DNA of 64,000 nt from assembly GCF_024362695.1 (NCBI RefSeq), contig NC_065417.1, forward strand, positions 10,347,001 to 10,411,000. The letters run 5' to 3'. Below are positions 1 through 10,270 of this stretch, piece by piece. The position numbers and the translations under genes are program-made. This DNA is from Pectinophora gossypiella. Taxonomy: Eukaryota; Arthropoda; Insecta; Lepidoptera; Gelechiidae. A model generated the notes under the pieces. The model was not told the DNA's origin, ran no database searches, and saw only the letters and a list, made by a program, of their open reading frames with translations. Position 1 is the stretch's first letter, and each line of letters opens with the position of its first letter.

Positions 1-477
1 CAAAACTTTGCTATAGTCCTGCTTCCAATATTTACCCGGAATAAAATTGATTGAATAAAATCGAAGTATTTAAAAAAAAATGTGTTAATAGGTAAGTACA
101 AACAAATTTGAATATTCAACAAAGTATAAAATACACAAAAAAGAATAAAAATGTCGCGACTCTTGAAAAATAAAGTTTCATAATATCGACTCCTTTGTAT
201 TTTGTGTGTGCGTAACGTTTTGTTGATTTTGAAAACTGGGAGTCAAACGTTCGTTGGCGATGAATAATTCAGGTTAGAACGGAAACTGCGTATTTACATA
301 AGCAAATTGGGTGCGACGGCTGAGTGCGAGCGACACGGCCGGCGACAGTTACAAGAAACCGCTAGGCTGGTACTCACAAGGTGAAGAAGGTGCCATTATT
401 AATGATCCTGAAAAGTTGCCTTTGCGCTAAGACACGGTTCTTCAAAAACCCAATAAACTTCTGATAACGTATAGATA

Positions 478-568
478 ACATAACATAACATAACAAATTA
501 CTTTATTGCACAAACAGGAAAAAACAAAATACAAAACAAAAGAGAAATAAAATGAGTACAATAGGTGG
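478..568 (-). mobile_element. LINE or SINE 3' tail, family M
   Basis: On the + strand: ATAACATAACATAAC, ACTTTATTGCACAAACAGG, AACAAAAGAGAAATAAAATG. It matches 38565-38640 and, on the other strand, 52.6-52.8 kb. The TTTATTGCACA element is the reversed polyadenylation region. Confidence 0.65.
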
Positions 569-691
569 ATATAGATAGTATTGCCATTATCGTTAGTTTT
601 GTGGTATTTGCACAACATGACATGACTTTATACAGCATCAGTCGACCCATGATAAAATTTTACGTCGACGTCACACGACTATTGGTCAAAA

Positions 692-720
692 CCCAACGGC
701 CTCCGTGGTCCAGTGGTATT
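692..720 (+). mobile_element. SINE head remnant
   Basis: CGGCCTCCGTGGTCCAGTGG matches the A-box start of the family A/B heads; the rest does not continue as a SINE. Confidence 0.45.
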
Positions 721-787
721 CCATCTGTATATCCAGTGGTTACCTTAGTTTGGTAACTTTTATGATATGTCCCGAGTGATATGACAT

Positions 788-901
788 ATCACGAGTACTA
801 ATATGTATACACTTTGAAACAATATCACATTAACTTTTTTGACAAATTAAACCGTCAGTCTCATTAAATGTCAAATATGTACATGATATTGCCCATGACT
901 G
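788..901 (+). mobile_element. Family G short element, internally deleted copy
   Basis: TCACGAGTACTAATATGTAT to GCCCATGACTGTA matches three other copies in the window (27244, 31798, 56760), but lacks the GTGCGACAGAGTCCTAAAGT segment. Confidence 0.8.
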
Positions 902-905
902 TAGC

Positions 906-2594
906 AAGGGGGTTTTGAATGTGAATTTTGTTTTTTTTTTGAATTTTTAGTACTTTTACATACTTAAATAAGATACCCTTGACGAGCGACAGACATCATT
1001 GTCTAGGGTGAATAGCGTTAAAAGTTTTTAGATGCCCACATACTTAGCTGAAATGTTTTCTTGCTATTAGTATTATTTTCAGGAGGTTAATAAACTTCTA
1101 AGTCTAGACTTGCCATCTTATTCACTGAATGTGGTACACACACGCTAAATATACCTGAAAATGTGAAAGTTGTAGCAATAAAATTGTAACATACCTGTAT
1201 TTATGGTCCACAGTTTTATTTATTGGCTTTTCGCTCGTTATGTGCACGGCCTAACTCACGGCCTTGGTAAAAATGTTTCACTATTTTGATCAACATTCTG
1301 ACGATCGATCTCGAGATATTGCGTGAGGCTAACGCACCTTTGCCACTTATACACACCCTGTAGCTATGACTCGACGGTGGATTAGTTGTGAAAATAGCGG
1401 TAAGTTTAATAAGTATTTTGAACCTACTTATTTTCCCCTTTTACAGCTTATTATGTTTTTCCGGTTGAAAATACATTTGCGTCATTCTAATATTTTTTTG
1501 TATAACCAAGAAAAATAACGATAACTTATGTAATTCAATGTATTTGCTGAATTGTAATTGAAATTATGCTGAAGCATTAAAGTGTCACATTTAATTTATT
1601 TATTACAAATTACAATCCGTACAAAAACAGCGAAATGAAGAAAATATAACAATAACAAGCGAAAACATCTCATAACAAAACCACAAAGCGATGGGAAACC
1701 CATCAAACGATGCCAAATAATAACACTGTTCTTTTCATTTGCTAAGTAACCAATCGAAATTGAAATCCCACAAACCGAATTTACATTTCGTATTAAACTT
1801 GGCGCGAACTTTCCGCGAATTTAGGAAAATTGGCGCGGAAACAGATTCACAACATCATTCGTTTTGAATATTGAGCTCACGTAGAGAAAGCCCTTAGGGA
1901 AAATGGCAATACGGGTCTCGAGCTGGAAGGAAATAAAATCGTAGCCATCGCCTCCTATAATATCCCCAGACGGGCCCAATAAGAGCAGGTATCTACTAAA
2001 TTGGGCCTCTAAAATACCCGTATAAAACGAGCCTGGTTACAAAATATTTTGTTGCAAATTGAATCGTGGTCGATTACGTTATAAGTGTTTTCGGAAATAA
2101 TGTTGTTTTCCTCTCAAAAGACTAAAAACTACGTCTTACAAAATGCTAATCTAGAAACAGAAGACTGTCTACGATAATTAAACATTAATCTCATTTTTCT
2201 TTCTGACTGACGTAAAGTACTTTTAATTACTTATTGATAAGCGGCCAGTGTCGAAGTTGCTTTAGGGAATCATAATTATAGAAGGGGCTTTAGCCAAGTG
2301 TAATCGAATAAAATGAATGGGATTGACATAATATAGCATCACGCCTGTGACCGCGAAGGGATAGGCGGGCACTCTTCGCCAGCTATATGTGAATATTCTA
2401 TTCTTAAGGTGACACTTCAATCCACTGCCGTGCTTCGTGAACGCCAGGACCGCCTATGCAGTATTGTGATACACATATCTTAATGAAATAATTATATGCA
2501 GGAAGATCGTCCAAAATTTGTGGTGAAATGTACTAATGTTAACAAACTCTACAATAAAACGTAAATTTTAGTAACATACCCAGTTTTAATCAGT
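906..2594. other. AT-rich interval, nothing recognised
   Basis: No coding frame or repeat copy could be supported. A GC-richer patch around 1795-1850 has GGCGCGAA and TTTCCGCGAA motifs that look like E2F-type sites, but no nearby gene supports that. Confidence 0.5.
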
Positions 2595-2896
2595 TAATGG
2601 CCCCGATTCCTGCAGACATGTCTTAATTTTACTTTAAGTTATACCTGTCATTTTCTTATCCGCCGAAAAGGAAAGGGACGGATGATTGACAGCTCTTAAT
2701 TTAATAATGATTAAATGAATGAATAACCCGGGCGAATTTTTAGACGGTTGTTTTAGATTTGTGCTTAAAATTGACGTGTGTTCCATAAATTTTATGCTTG
2801 TCGATTACCCGTCCCTTTCCTTTTCGGCGGATAAGAAAATGACAGATATAACCTAAAATAAAATTAGATGGTATTTACAGGAATTAGCACCAATAT
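2595..2896. mobile_element. MITE with long imperfect terminal inverted repeats, copy 1
   Basis: About 300 bp. The two ends form an 80-odd bp imperfect inverted repeat, which includes a perfect 34 bp core (TTCTTATCCGCCGAAAAGGA and its complement). A nearly identical copy lies at 37655-37960. No transposase is encoded, and target duplications were not clear. Confidence 0.85.
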
Positions 2897-2927
2897 TACC
2901 ATAAATGTCACTCTTACTACGAATACC

Positions 2928-3039
2928 GTACCGAAAGTAGTCGTTATTTGAGCCATGTCAAGGGCCTTTGGCGGCTCAATAATAACCCTGACAACAGGGT
3001 TGGTGAAGTTGGTAATCCGCACGATAAAAGAAGAAGACA
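2928..3039 (+). mobile_element. SINE family A, 3' end only
   Basis: It holds the GAGCCATGTCA to GGTAATCC region and a GAAGAAGA tail. The duplication ACGAATACC flanks it at 2919-2927 and 3040-3048, so it is a genuine 5'-truncated insertion. Confidence 0.85.
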
Positions 3040-3135
3040 ACGAATACCAATTATTATTACTTACTACGAATAAGTAATATTAATAAAATCCAATACAGAA
3101 ACTAGTTTTTATGTTTACGCTTCTCACAACGACAA

Positions 3136-3538
3136 TTTTTTTTTTTTTTGTTTTGGTTTTCCCCGAAGGGTAAGGCAAAGGGAACTATGCCCATACAGCC
3201 ATGTCTGACGTATTTTTTTTCTTGATGATTAATGAAATGATGAAAGGTGATGATGATGAAACCTAAGCCCCCACCCTCGGAGTAGAATCCTACTCCGAAC
3301 CCCAAACGAATTAACTCAAAAGTCCGCATAAACTTTTGAGTTATGAAGCGGCTTCCCGGCACGAAGCGAAAATAGGCAGATACACTTTGTTCATTGAATA
3401 CTCCAATATAATAACACTCGCGAATGTCTTCCGACTAACTTAATGCGATCATTAACCACAAAACACCACTTCGTATTAATTATTTAGATTACTCAACGAA
3501 GAAAGCAACTGTCCCGTTCCCGTCTCCCGCCGAAAAGC
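3136..3538 (-). mobile_element. Retroposon family J, non-tRNA, with poly(A) tail
   Basis: The minus-strand element ends in a poly(A) run (T-rich at 3136-3149 on the + strand) and starts GGCTTTTCGGCGGGA. The 16 bp duplication CTTCTCACAACGACAA lies at 3120-3135 and 3539-3554. I see neither a tRNA-like nor a 5S-like head. A short reading frame near the tail (GIVPFALPFGENQ) is shared with the copy at 30178, but shows no domain. Confidence 0.85.
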
Positions 3539-3581
3539 CTTCTCACAACGACAAAGTCTGTCTTCACTTGTTTTTTCTTCT

Positions 3582-3790
3582 TTATTTTTTTTTATTTGCC
3601 CATTCAGGCAGGCAAAGGGAATTTAGCACATACAGCCTAATTTTTTCTTCTAAGTCCCAGACGGAACACCCGTCAAAAACTTTTTTTTTGTAAAAAGTGA
3701 CGTGACGTTCCTTTTTTGAAATTGCCAATATTAAGACAATGAATTTATGTACACAAAAACGGAGCGCTAAATGTCTCATACATCGACCAT
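3582..3790 (-). mobile_element. Possible sister retroposon 3' end, related to family J
   Basis: On the minus strand the segment ends TTCCCTTTGCCTGCCTGAAT, then GGGCAAATAAAAAAAA, which parallels the family J end (GTTCCCTTTGCCTTACCC, then an A-rich tail). Upstream it differs. Limits are uncertain. Confidence 0.45.
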
Positions 3791-5445
3791 CCTGTCGTCA
3801 GAATCGCCGGTGTATATTTATATCTATTTAATGGCTACAACTAGAATTCTGATACTAATTGAGTACTCTGTCGTTCTTAGTAATCGTTTGCAACTTGACT
3901 AAGGATTCAGGGCCTGACGAGGCGTAACGCAAATGTATCGCACGTAGGTAAATAACTTTAATTACATTTAGTAGCGAGAATGACAGTTCAGTACTGCAGC
4001 GCATCCGTAACGCATAAATTAATTATCATCATCAATTTAAGAGCCACGCTCTTGTCGGTGCAGCACCCTCCATGCTACTTTTTAGGGAAAAAGGGCAATG
4101 GTTTTCCTCTTGCCTTCCGCCTCACAGTACTCTGTCTGACGCAAGTGGGATGGCGCCCAGAGTAGTCTATTACAAAGCCATACTAGGACTCCTGTCCTCC
4201 GCCTCAGAATAGTACTGACAGTTACTGCTGCTTTCTAAAAAAAATAAAAAAAATGAATGAATGAATGAATAGGTACCCAAAAAGTGCATTAGGTGTGAAG
4301 CAGTCGTCTACCGAAAAATTAAATCAAATGAGTTTTGGATTATGCGCGATTTTATTACGCCTGCACCTGATTAAAAACTTTGCCTAGATACAGTTTAATT
4401 CCAAGTATTCAGTAAATGGAGAATTCCACGGAATATATAAATAATTTATATTATATTATTATGTGAATATGTTTTTAACAATAAATAGTAATTCATTGTA
4501 TTTATTGTATATAAAATAAGTATATTTTCACTTGAATCGTGTTTGTATTTGGAATGTTTACTGCAGTTCAAAGTATATGTTAGGGGTTCTCGGTATAGAT
4601 AAATAAAAACAAACTCAAAATTATACGAAATGCAATTATAGACAAATAGATGCTTTTGCGATGAGATTTGTAATTAGTACTGAGTACCTTTGAAGTGATG
4701 TCGAATTGCACTGATGACGAGTATATCCATGAAATATGACAAGAAAATTTAACGTAACATTCAGTTCACAACTATATCCCAATTGGGGGTAGACAGAGGT
4801 ACATCCATCGCAAGAAAATTTTAACTAGTCACTTAAGGTAAAAATACCCAAAGTACTTCGCTTCTAAATTACTTAGTTACCCTACCATTTCTTAATTACC
4901 TTAACTGAACGTTTTCAAAAATGAACTCCGTTAAGGCTTATTCATCGCGCCCAATTTGCTTATGTAAATAGGATGTCGAAATAATGAATAATACATAGAA
5001 AGGCAACACCTCCGTGGAAAATCAACACACTTTGTGAATAGTGAATGAAACAGGTCGGCTTCATTTTTCACCCCAGTTTTCCGTATGTTGGGAGTTTGAA
5101 ACATTTGTCAAACGAAATACTTTAGGAGTTTCGCAATGGCTCCTTCAGTTTCCATGACTCAAATAGATGTGCGGGTATCTATTTTTTAACAGTTCTCCTA
5201 AGTGGTGTTCGAATGAGTTCTCGGTGGAGGATTCATAGCTGTATTGTGTGTTGTATTATACCTATACAATATTTTGAAAGTCGAACAAGAGGTTGGAGGC
5301 TCCGATAAAGTTCATTAAACATATTATGGCGCACAAACTTATAGGCAATGAGCTGTGTAGTCTACCTTTCTGTCTTTTCGTATAAGTTCTTCTGTTTCAC
5401 ACATCTATTCTCGGTTCTATCTAAGACGTGCTTTTCGTCCATCTG
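3791..5445. other. AT-rich interval, minor repeats only
   Basis: It holds a (TGAA)n microsatellite near 4253-4271 and a short ACTATATCCCAATTGGGGGT repeat piece at about 4770, related to pieces at 34.9 and 47.9 kb. No gene is seen. Confidence 0.5.
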
Positions 5446-5635
5446 CACTGAAAAAATGTTTAGTATACAAAACAGGGAGACAACATAACTTTGTACTTGT
5501 AACTAAGCTACATAACTGTTATTATCAAAAAATATAAGTTGATACTAAACACTTATGTTACTTAGTAATACAAAGTTTGTAGTCACTCTGTTTCGTAAAC
5601 ACTAACCAAAGTATTACTGAATACTTTTTCAATGT
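5446..5635. mobile_element. MITE-like inverted-repeat element
   Basis: The left end CACTGAAAAA and right end TTTTTCAATG are inverted, and similarity continues inward for about 70 bp with gaps (AACATAACTTTGTAC against GTTACTTAGTAATACAAAG). Confidence 0.5.
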
Positions 5636-6182
5636 GACTCGTGTATCTTATCTAATGCCCTTTAATAATATACCTACTACTATTCTTTTTTCTCCCTAAC
5701 CTATCGTGTCCCACTTCTGAGAAAAGGTCTCTAAAGGTCTCCCCTCTCCTCTTCCACAGTTCCTTACTCAGGCAGTTGTCTCAGAAATACTTAATATTTA
5801 TCTAACCACAACAAAACCGAAAGTATATACCTGTGCTTAAGGAACATAAGGAGATAGACCAACGGGAACTGACATGGCACTAGGAGTGGCGTAATTAGAT
5901 ACAAACTTGAACTTTCACTGAAATTCTTTTTACCTACTCTCGTTCGTAAATTTAATTCTGATTTCACAGACGACTGGACTGTAGTTGCTCTTGAATAGAA
6001 AATATACTTGTCGGACTCGAGGTGTGTTTAAATTGGACCAGGTGGTGTGGAAACCAGGTCAGCGTTCGGATGGCTCGGGGCGCGAAGAGTTTTGATAACG
6101 ATGACTTCTAGAGAGGCTTGCCTGGTTAGATTGTAGTGTCAATTGAAAATAGATGCCTTGAGGACCGAATAAATTATATATA

Positions 6183-6272
6183 TACATACATACATACATA
6201 CATAAACTCACGCCCGTAATCCCAAATGGGGTGGGCAGAGCCACAAGTAATCAAAGACAACTTGCTTTTATA
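6183..6272 (+). repeat. Dispersed repeat family H
   Basis: ACATACATACATAAACTCAC, CGTAATCCCAAATGGGGTGG, CAGAGCCACAAGTAATCAAA; nearly identical to 48820-48905. Confidence 0.75.
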
Positions 6273-6400
6273 TATATATAAAGAAGAAGAAGTCCTAGCA
6301 GAGAGAAGTTTGGGGCTAAATTTGATTAGAGATGAATATATTCTACACTCTATCACCATGCTTCGAGAAAATATACCACCCTAGATCAAATGGATACTTA

Positions 6401-6742
6401 ACATAACATAACATAAACAGCCTATATACGTCACACTGCTGGGCACAGGCCTCCCCTCAATCAACCGGAGGGGGTATGGAGCATAGTCCGCCATGCTGCT
6501 CCAATGCGGGTTGGTGGTGATTTTTATTTTACGGCTAATAGCCGGGAACAACGGCTTAACGTGCCCTCCGAAGCACGGAATCATCTTACTTTTTCGGACG
6601 ATCAAGTGATTCAAGCCTGAAAAGTCCTTACTAAACAAAGGACAGTCTCACAAAGTGCTTTCGACAATATCCCCATCGGGAATCGAACCCGGCCCTCCAG
6701 ATCGTGAACCTGTCGCTCAAACCACTAGACCACGGAGGCTGT
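6401..6742 (-). mobile_element. Full-length tRNA-derived SINE, family B
   Basis: Read on the minus strand it has a head with GTGGTCTAGTGGTT, a GGTTCGATTCCCGATGGGG B-box region, TTTGTTTAGTAAGGAC, the central domain, the GCAGCATGGCGGACTATGC region, and a 3' end CAGCAGTGTGACGTATATAG followed by a (TTATG)n tail. Confidence 0.9.
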
Positions 6743-6990
6743 TACTTATGGACACTTCCGGATACTTATGTGACCAAAATAGTACGTTAGTGCTAGCATC
6801 ACACAAAGTCATGCCCGTCTCTAAAGCTGACAGCAGTTCTTTTGCATCGTACGCGCTTTCAAAATTTTCAGTTTTTTACACACAACCTAAGATCACGCCT
6901 ATTTCCCGTAGGGGTAGGCAGAGATCACGGAATTTCACTTACTACGGTCCTGACATTCCACTTTCGCAGTTCCATACAGAATTAAATTCA

Positions 6991-8636
6991 TTATCACAAA
7001 ACAGAATAAATCAATTTTTATTTTGTAAATTAGATTAAATCGGATGCCATTCAGTGACGTCATTTTGATGACCTCATCACAATTTTTCAAATTAACAAAA
7101 CTATAATTCACCAATAAAAAATTACACTCCTGATATTCGTTTTAAATGTATACTGATCAATTGCATGGTTATCAAAATAAAAATACAAATAGGAGATGCG
7201 ACTCACTCTTGGACGATTTGTTTATTCTGTGAATTTACATCAAAATAAAACTTCCCATTTAATATTGCACATAATAATAAACTTTACCCAGATGGACTTA
7301 CAACTAAGACATTATAATATTATTTTTATAGCAAAGAACAGAAAAAATATCTTAAGACCTTACATTAAGTTTGGTAATCCGTTTATCAGTGTTAGTACAG
7401 GTCGCATAAGGGTCGGTTTAGTCGGTGACACATGCCCTTTTAACTAGATTTAAAGGGTTCGCGTTATAAAGAACCCTTACGGCCTTTGAGGACACAGAGC
7501 ATAATTCATAAAATAATTTTGGGGTAGATATTATTACTTTTCTGACGTAACACATACCTATAACATAATGCATACCTTCACAAATTCATAATCAGGGCAT
7601 AAGTGACTAATACGTAGATCTAAATTGCAACCACTTTTGATATTATTTTTTTGACGTGACTTATTGTAGGTTTGTCTCAGATGGCATTGACTACTGACGG
7701 AACAAATGGGTAACGCTCAGGGCTATCACCTGGTACAAAATTTAAGAGAACAGACCTGAAGGTGCACAATTAGGCGCGAATTTCGGCTCAGGGCGTCGTT
7801 TGAGAGGATAATATTTGAAAGAATCAATCGAATGTTGTGGGCCAAAAGAGGGACAGCGTAGACCTACGTGGTCGGTATCGATGTCTTGAAGTGTTTGTTG
7901 TCGCGTGCTGATTGGTTGCCTCTATAGCTAGAGTAATCGGTCACAAAGATCGTAGAATACCGTCTTTCGAGCGCCGATATCACAAAATAAGCAGGCAGAT
8001 GCTTTGTGCCTTTATTATTCGCTCTCAGCCCAGCATAGCAGCCATATAGTCGATTATATTTCTAAGGACATTAAGTTACCTATTTAACTTTTACTGTATC
8101 TTTATAATCTTTTGTAATGAATAAATAAATAAATAATAATAATAATAAATATGATATTAAAATGATACGAAATGATAATAAAAAAGCTATTAACTTCAAA
8201 TTTTGGCAGCCAAATTGATACAAATCGATAAACTGAATACTATTGAAATGCATTATTCATGTCGACGACCTATATAAGCAGACAGTTTACAAAGTTTCAA
8301 GCATCAAACTTCCAACTCACATAGTTTGCTATTCAGATTAAGTGAAAGTGAACTTCAGAAGGGCTAAAACGGATAATTTGTTTATATCATAAAGTTTATA
8401 CATGTTTATGGATATAATGAATTTACAATTCACTGTGGTTTTGAAAAAGTCCGGGGGTATCTAATTAGCTCTTCTACCACTGAAGGAAAGAGTTGAAATA
8501 AGTACTTAAGAATGTCAAAATGTTAAATAAAGAACGTTTATAGAGTTTAGAATCTTAATAAAATGTCTGATTAAAAAATGACCGGACTGAGAAAAGGGTG
8601 GGTTCGTTGCTCTGGTAGGCCAAATACTTAGGTTAT
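6991..8636. other. AT-rich interval, no gene seen
   Basis: Apart from the family N piece at 7646 and a (GAATAAATAAAT)n retroposon tail at 8115-8153, nothing is recognised. Short frames here use AT-rich, chance-like codons. Confidence 0.5.
7646..7700 (+). repeat. Short repeat family N
   Basis: TTTTTTGACGTGACTTATTG, then AGATGGCATTGACTACTGAC; further members lie at 16969-17025, 59741-59799 and, reversed, 32932-32990. Confidence 0.6.
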
Positions 8637-8939
8637 TTGAATTTTCGTCTTCATAAATTCAAGCCTAGATTTGATTTTATTCTCGGTAAGCTGACAAATC
8701 TTATGATAGACACATACAGAGATTGTACCTATATCGGTCCTATCTCACTAGGACAACATGGTGGCACGACCACAAACGCGCCACCAACAAAAAGTATGCA
8801 TTTGCCCGGTCATAAAAATATCAACCGCCTTCAAAATCTATCTAATAAAAAGTTGTCATAAATATTTATTTGAATATAATGTTAGCATCTAAAATCTGAT
8901 CGGCGGAAGTAAAAAGACGCCTGTGAAATTTGGCCCAGA

Positions 8940-9096
8940 GGCCTGTTTTATAAAACTCACAATTGTAAATTACAATGACAATTTAGTGTTCATTACGTAG
9001 CTAATATGAAACTGCAAAATATTCGTGATCACACACTCCGCAATGTACATCAAATTGTCATTGTAATTTACAATTGTAAGTTTTATTAAACAGGCC
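8940..9096. mobile_element. Short MITE with 46 bp inverted ends
   Basis: The left end GGCCTGTTTTATAAAACTCA and right end are inverted copies differing by about three bases. The inner part of the repeat reads ACAATTGTAAATTACAATGA. The loop is about 65 bp. Confidence 0.85.
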
Positions 9097-9486
9097 CCAG
9101 GTGTTTAAAGATTGATCAATTCTAACAATTGATAACCTCCTTTTTATGAACTTGGTTACAAAACAGTCGTAACCGAAGGAATCACCTTGAAAACGCATGA
9201 AAATAATAAACGATTGTCATTCCGCCGATTAAATGAACTGTGACTTATCCACAATTTTGTTTCTGTGAGGTATCGCTACGTTACATTAGAGTACAAGTAT
9301 ATCATATACATGTATATTCTTAATAGTCTGTGTATATCATTGTCTCTCTTTCAATGTCAACGTTATAATCGTTATTATGATAGTAGGTAAATATTATAAA
9401 TGTTAATAATTATACACTCGGGAATTTTGACGTGCAATTGTAGTAAATGGATGCGACAACTGCGAACGATATGTTTTTGAATGAAT

Positions 9487-9850
9487 GAATAAATGTTTAT
9501 TTCGGATTTGGATCTATAGGTGTTAGTAGGTACAAAAGAATTAATGCTAATAAGTACTTAATACATAAGAAACAAAAATAACAATAAAAATGAAACGGAC
9601 CAGGCTTAACTGGTATAATATAGAGGTCTGTCCAGTGTTCCCAGATTGGGCAACCAGGTCTGTCACACAACGCCTCCAGGACCACATTGGGGCTCTCGCG
9701 CAAACGCCGCATTATTGAGGCAACTCTCTTCCGCACAATTGCATGAAAGCCATCTGTGTGTGCCTCAGCAAATATGCCTGATGCGCTACAAAATTTTCGA
9801 AGACCCAGTAGAAACCTGAACGCATTGTTATTTGAATACCTAGGGCACTA
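9487..9850 (-). mobile_element. Non-LTR retrotransposon 3' end (Jockey/CR1-like), truncated
   Basis: The minus strand reads about 80 residues of the C-terminus of a LINE reverse transcriptase frame: NNNAFRFLLGLRKFCSASG, then FAEAHTDGFHAIVRKRVAS and a GCPIWEHW motif near the end. The frame then runs into AT-rich 3' sequence. On the + strand the left end is a GAATGAATGAATAAAT tract, a LINE-type tail. The fragment is 5'-truncated and not functional. Confidence 0.75.
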
Positions 9851-10080
9851 TAGGCCTTCTGCGTGTACTGAACCCACAAGCTGCACGTATAGAATGACAG
9901 CAAGCCTAAAACAAAGTATTTTTTTACATTCTTGGAGCAGTTTTGACCGTTACTATTATTTTATTTTTATTGCTTTCATGCTAGTCCCGGAGTAAATAAA
10001 ACGCGGCTCAGCTATTAATTTTCCCGGGCATGTCATAAAAAAACACAGAGAGAATGTGTGACTTCTAATGTGTTGAACTG

Positions 10081-10270
10081 TACAGGTGTTAGTGACATTG
10101 TAACGAAAACTTTGAGGCATGATTCAGACCATGATTTTGAGTTGATATCAAGTATAGAATTTAAAAAAAAGCATGAATTTCGCGACGAAAGATTCCACTT
10201 AATATCAAGTCAGAATCATAGTCTGAATCATCCCCCTAAGTATTCGTTACGATGTGACTAACACCCTGTA
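10081..10270. mobile_element. MITE family K, complete
   Basis: About 190 bp, starting TACAGGTGTTAGTGACATTG and ending in its inverse (GATGTGACTAACACCCTGTA). The inverted ends extend about 70 bp, including ATGATTCAGACCATGATT. It is a common lepidopteran element type. Confidence 0.85.

Noticed and set aside
6655..7038. 127-codon + strand frame
   Set aside because: It begins inside the reverse strand of a family B SINE head and continues through a repeat; no domain is visible.
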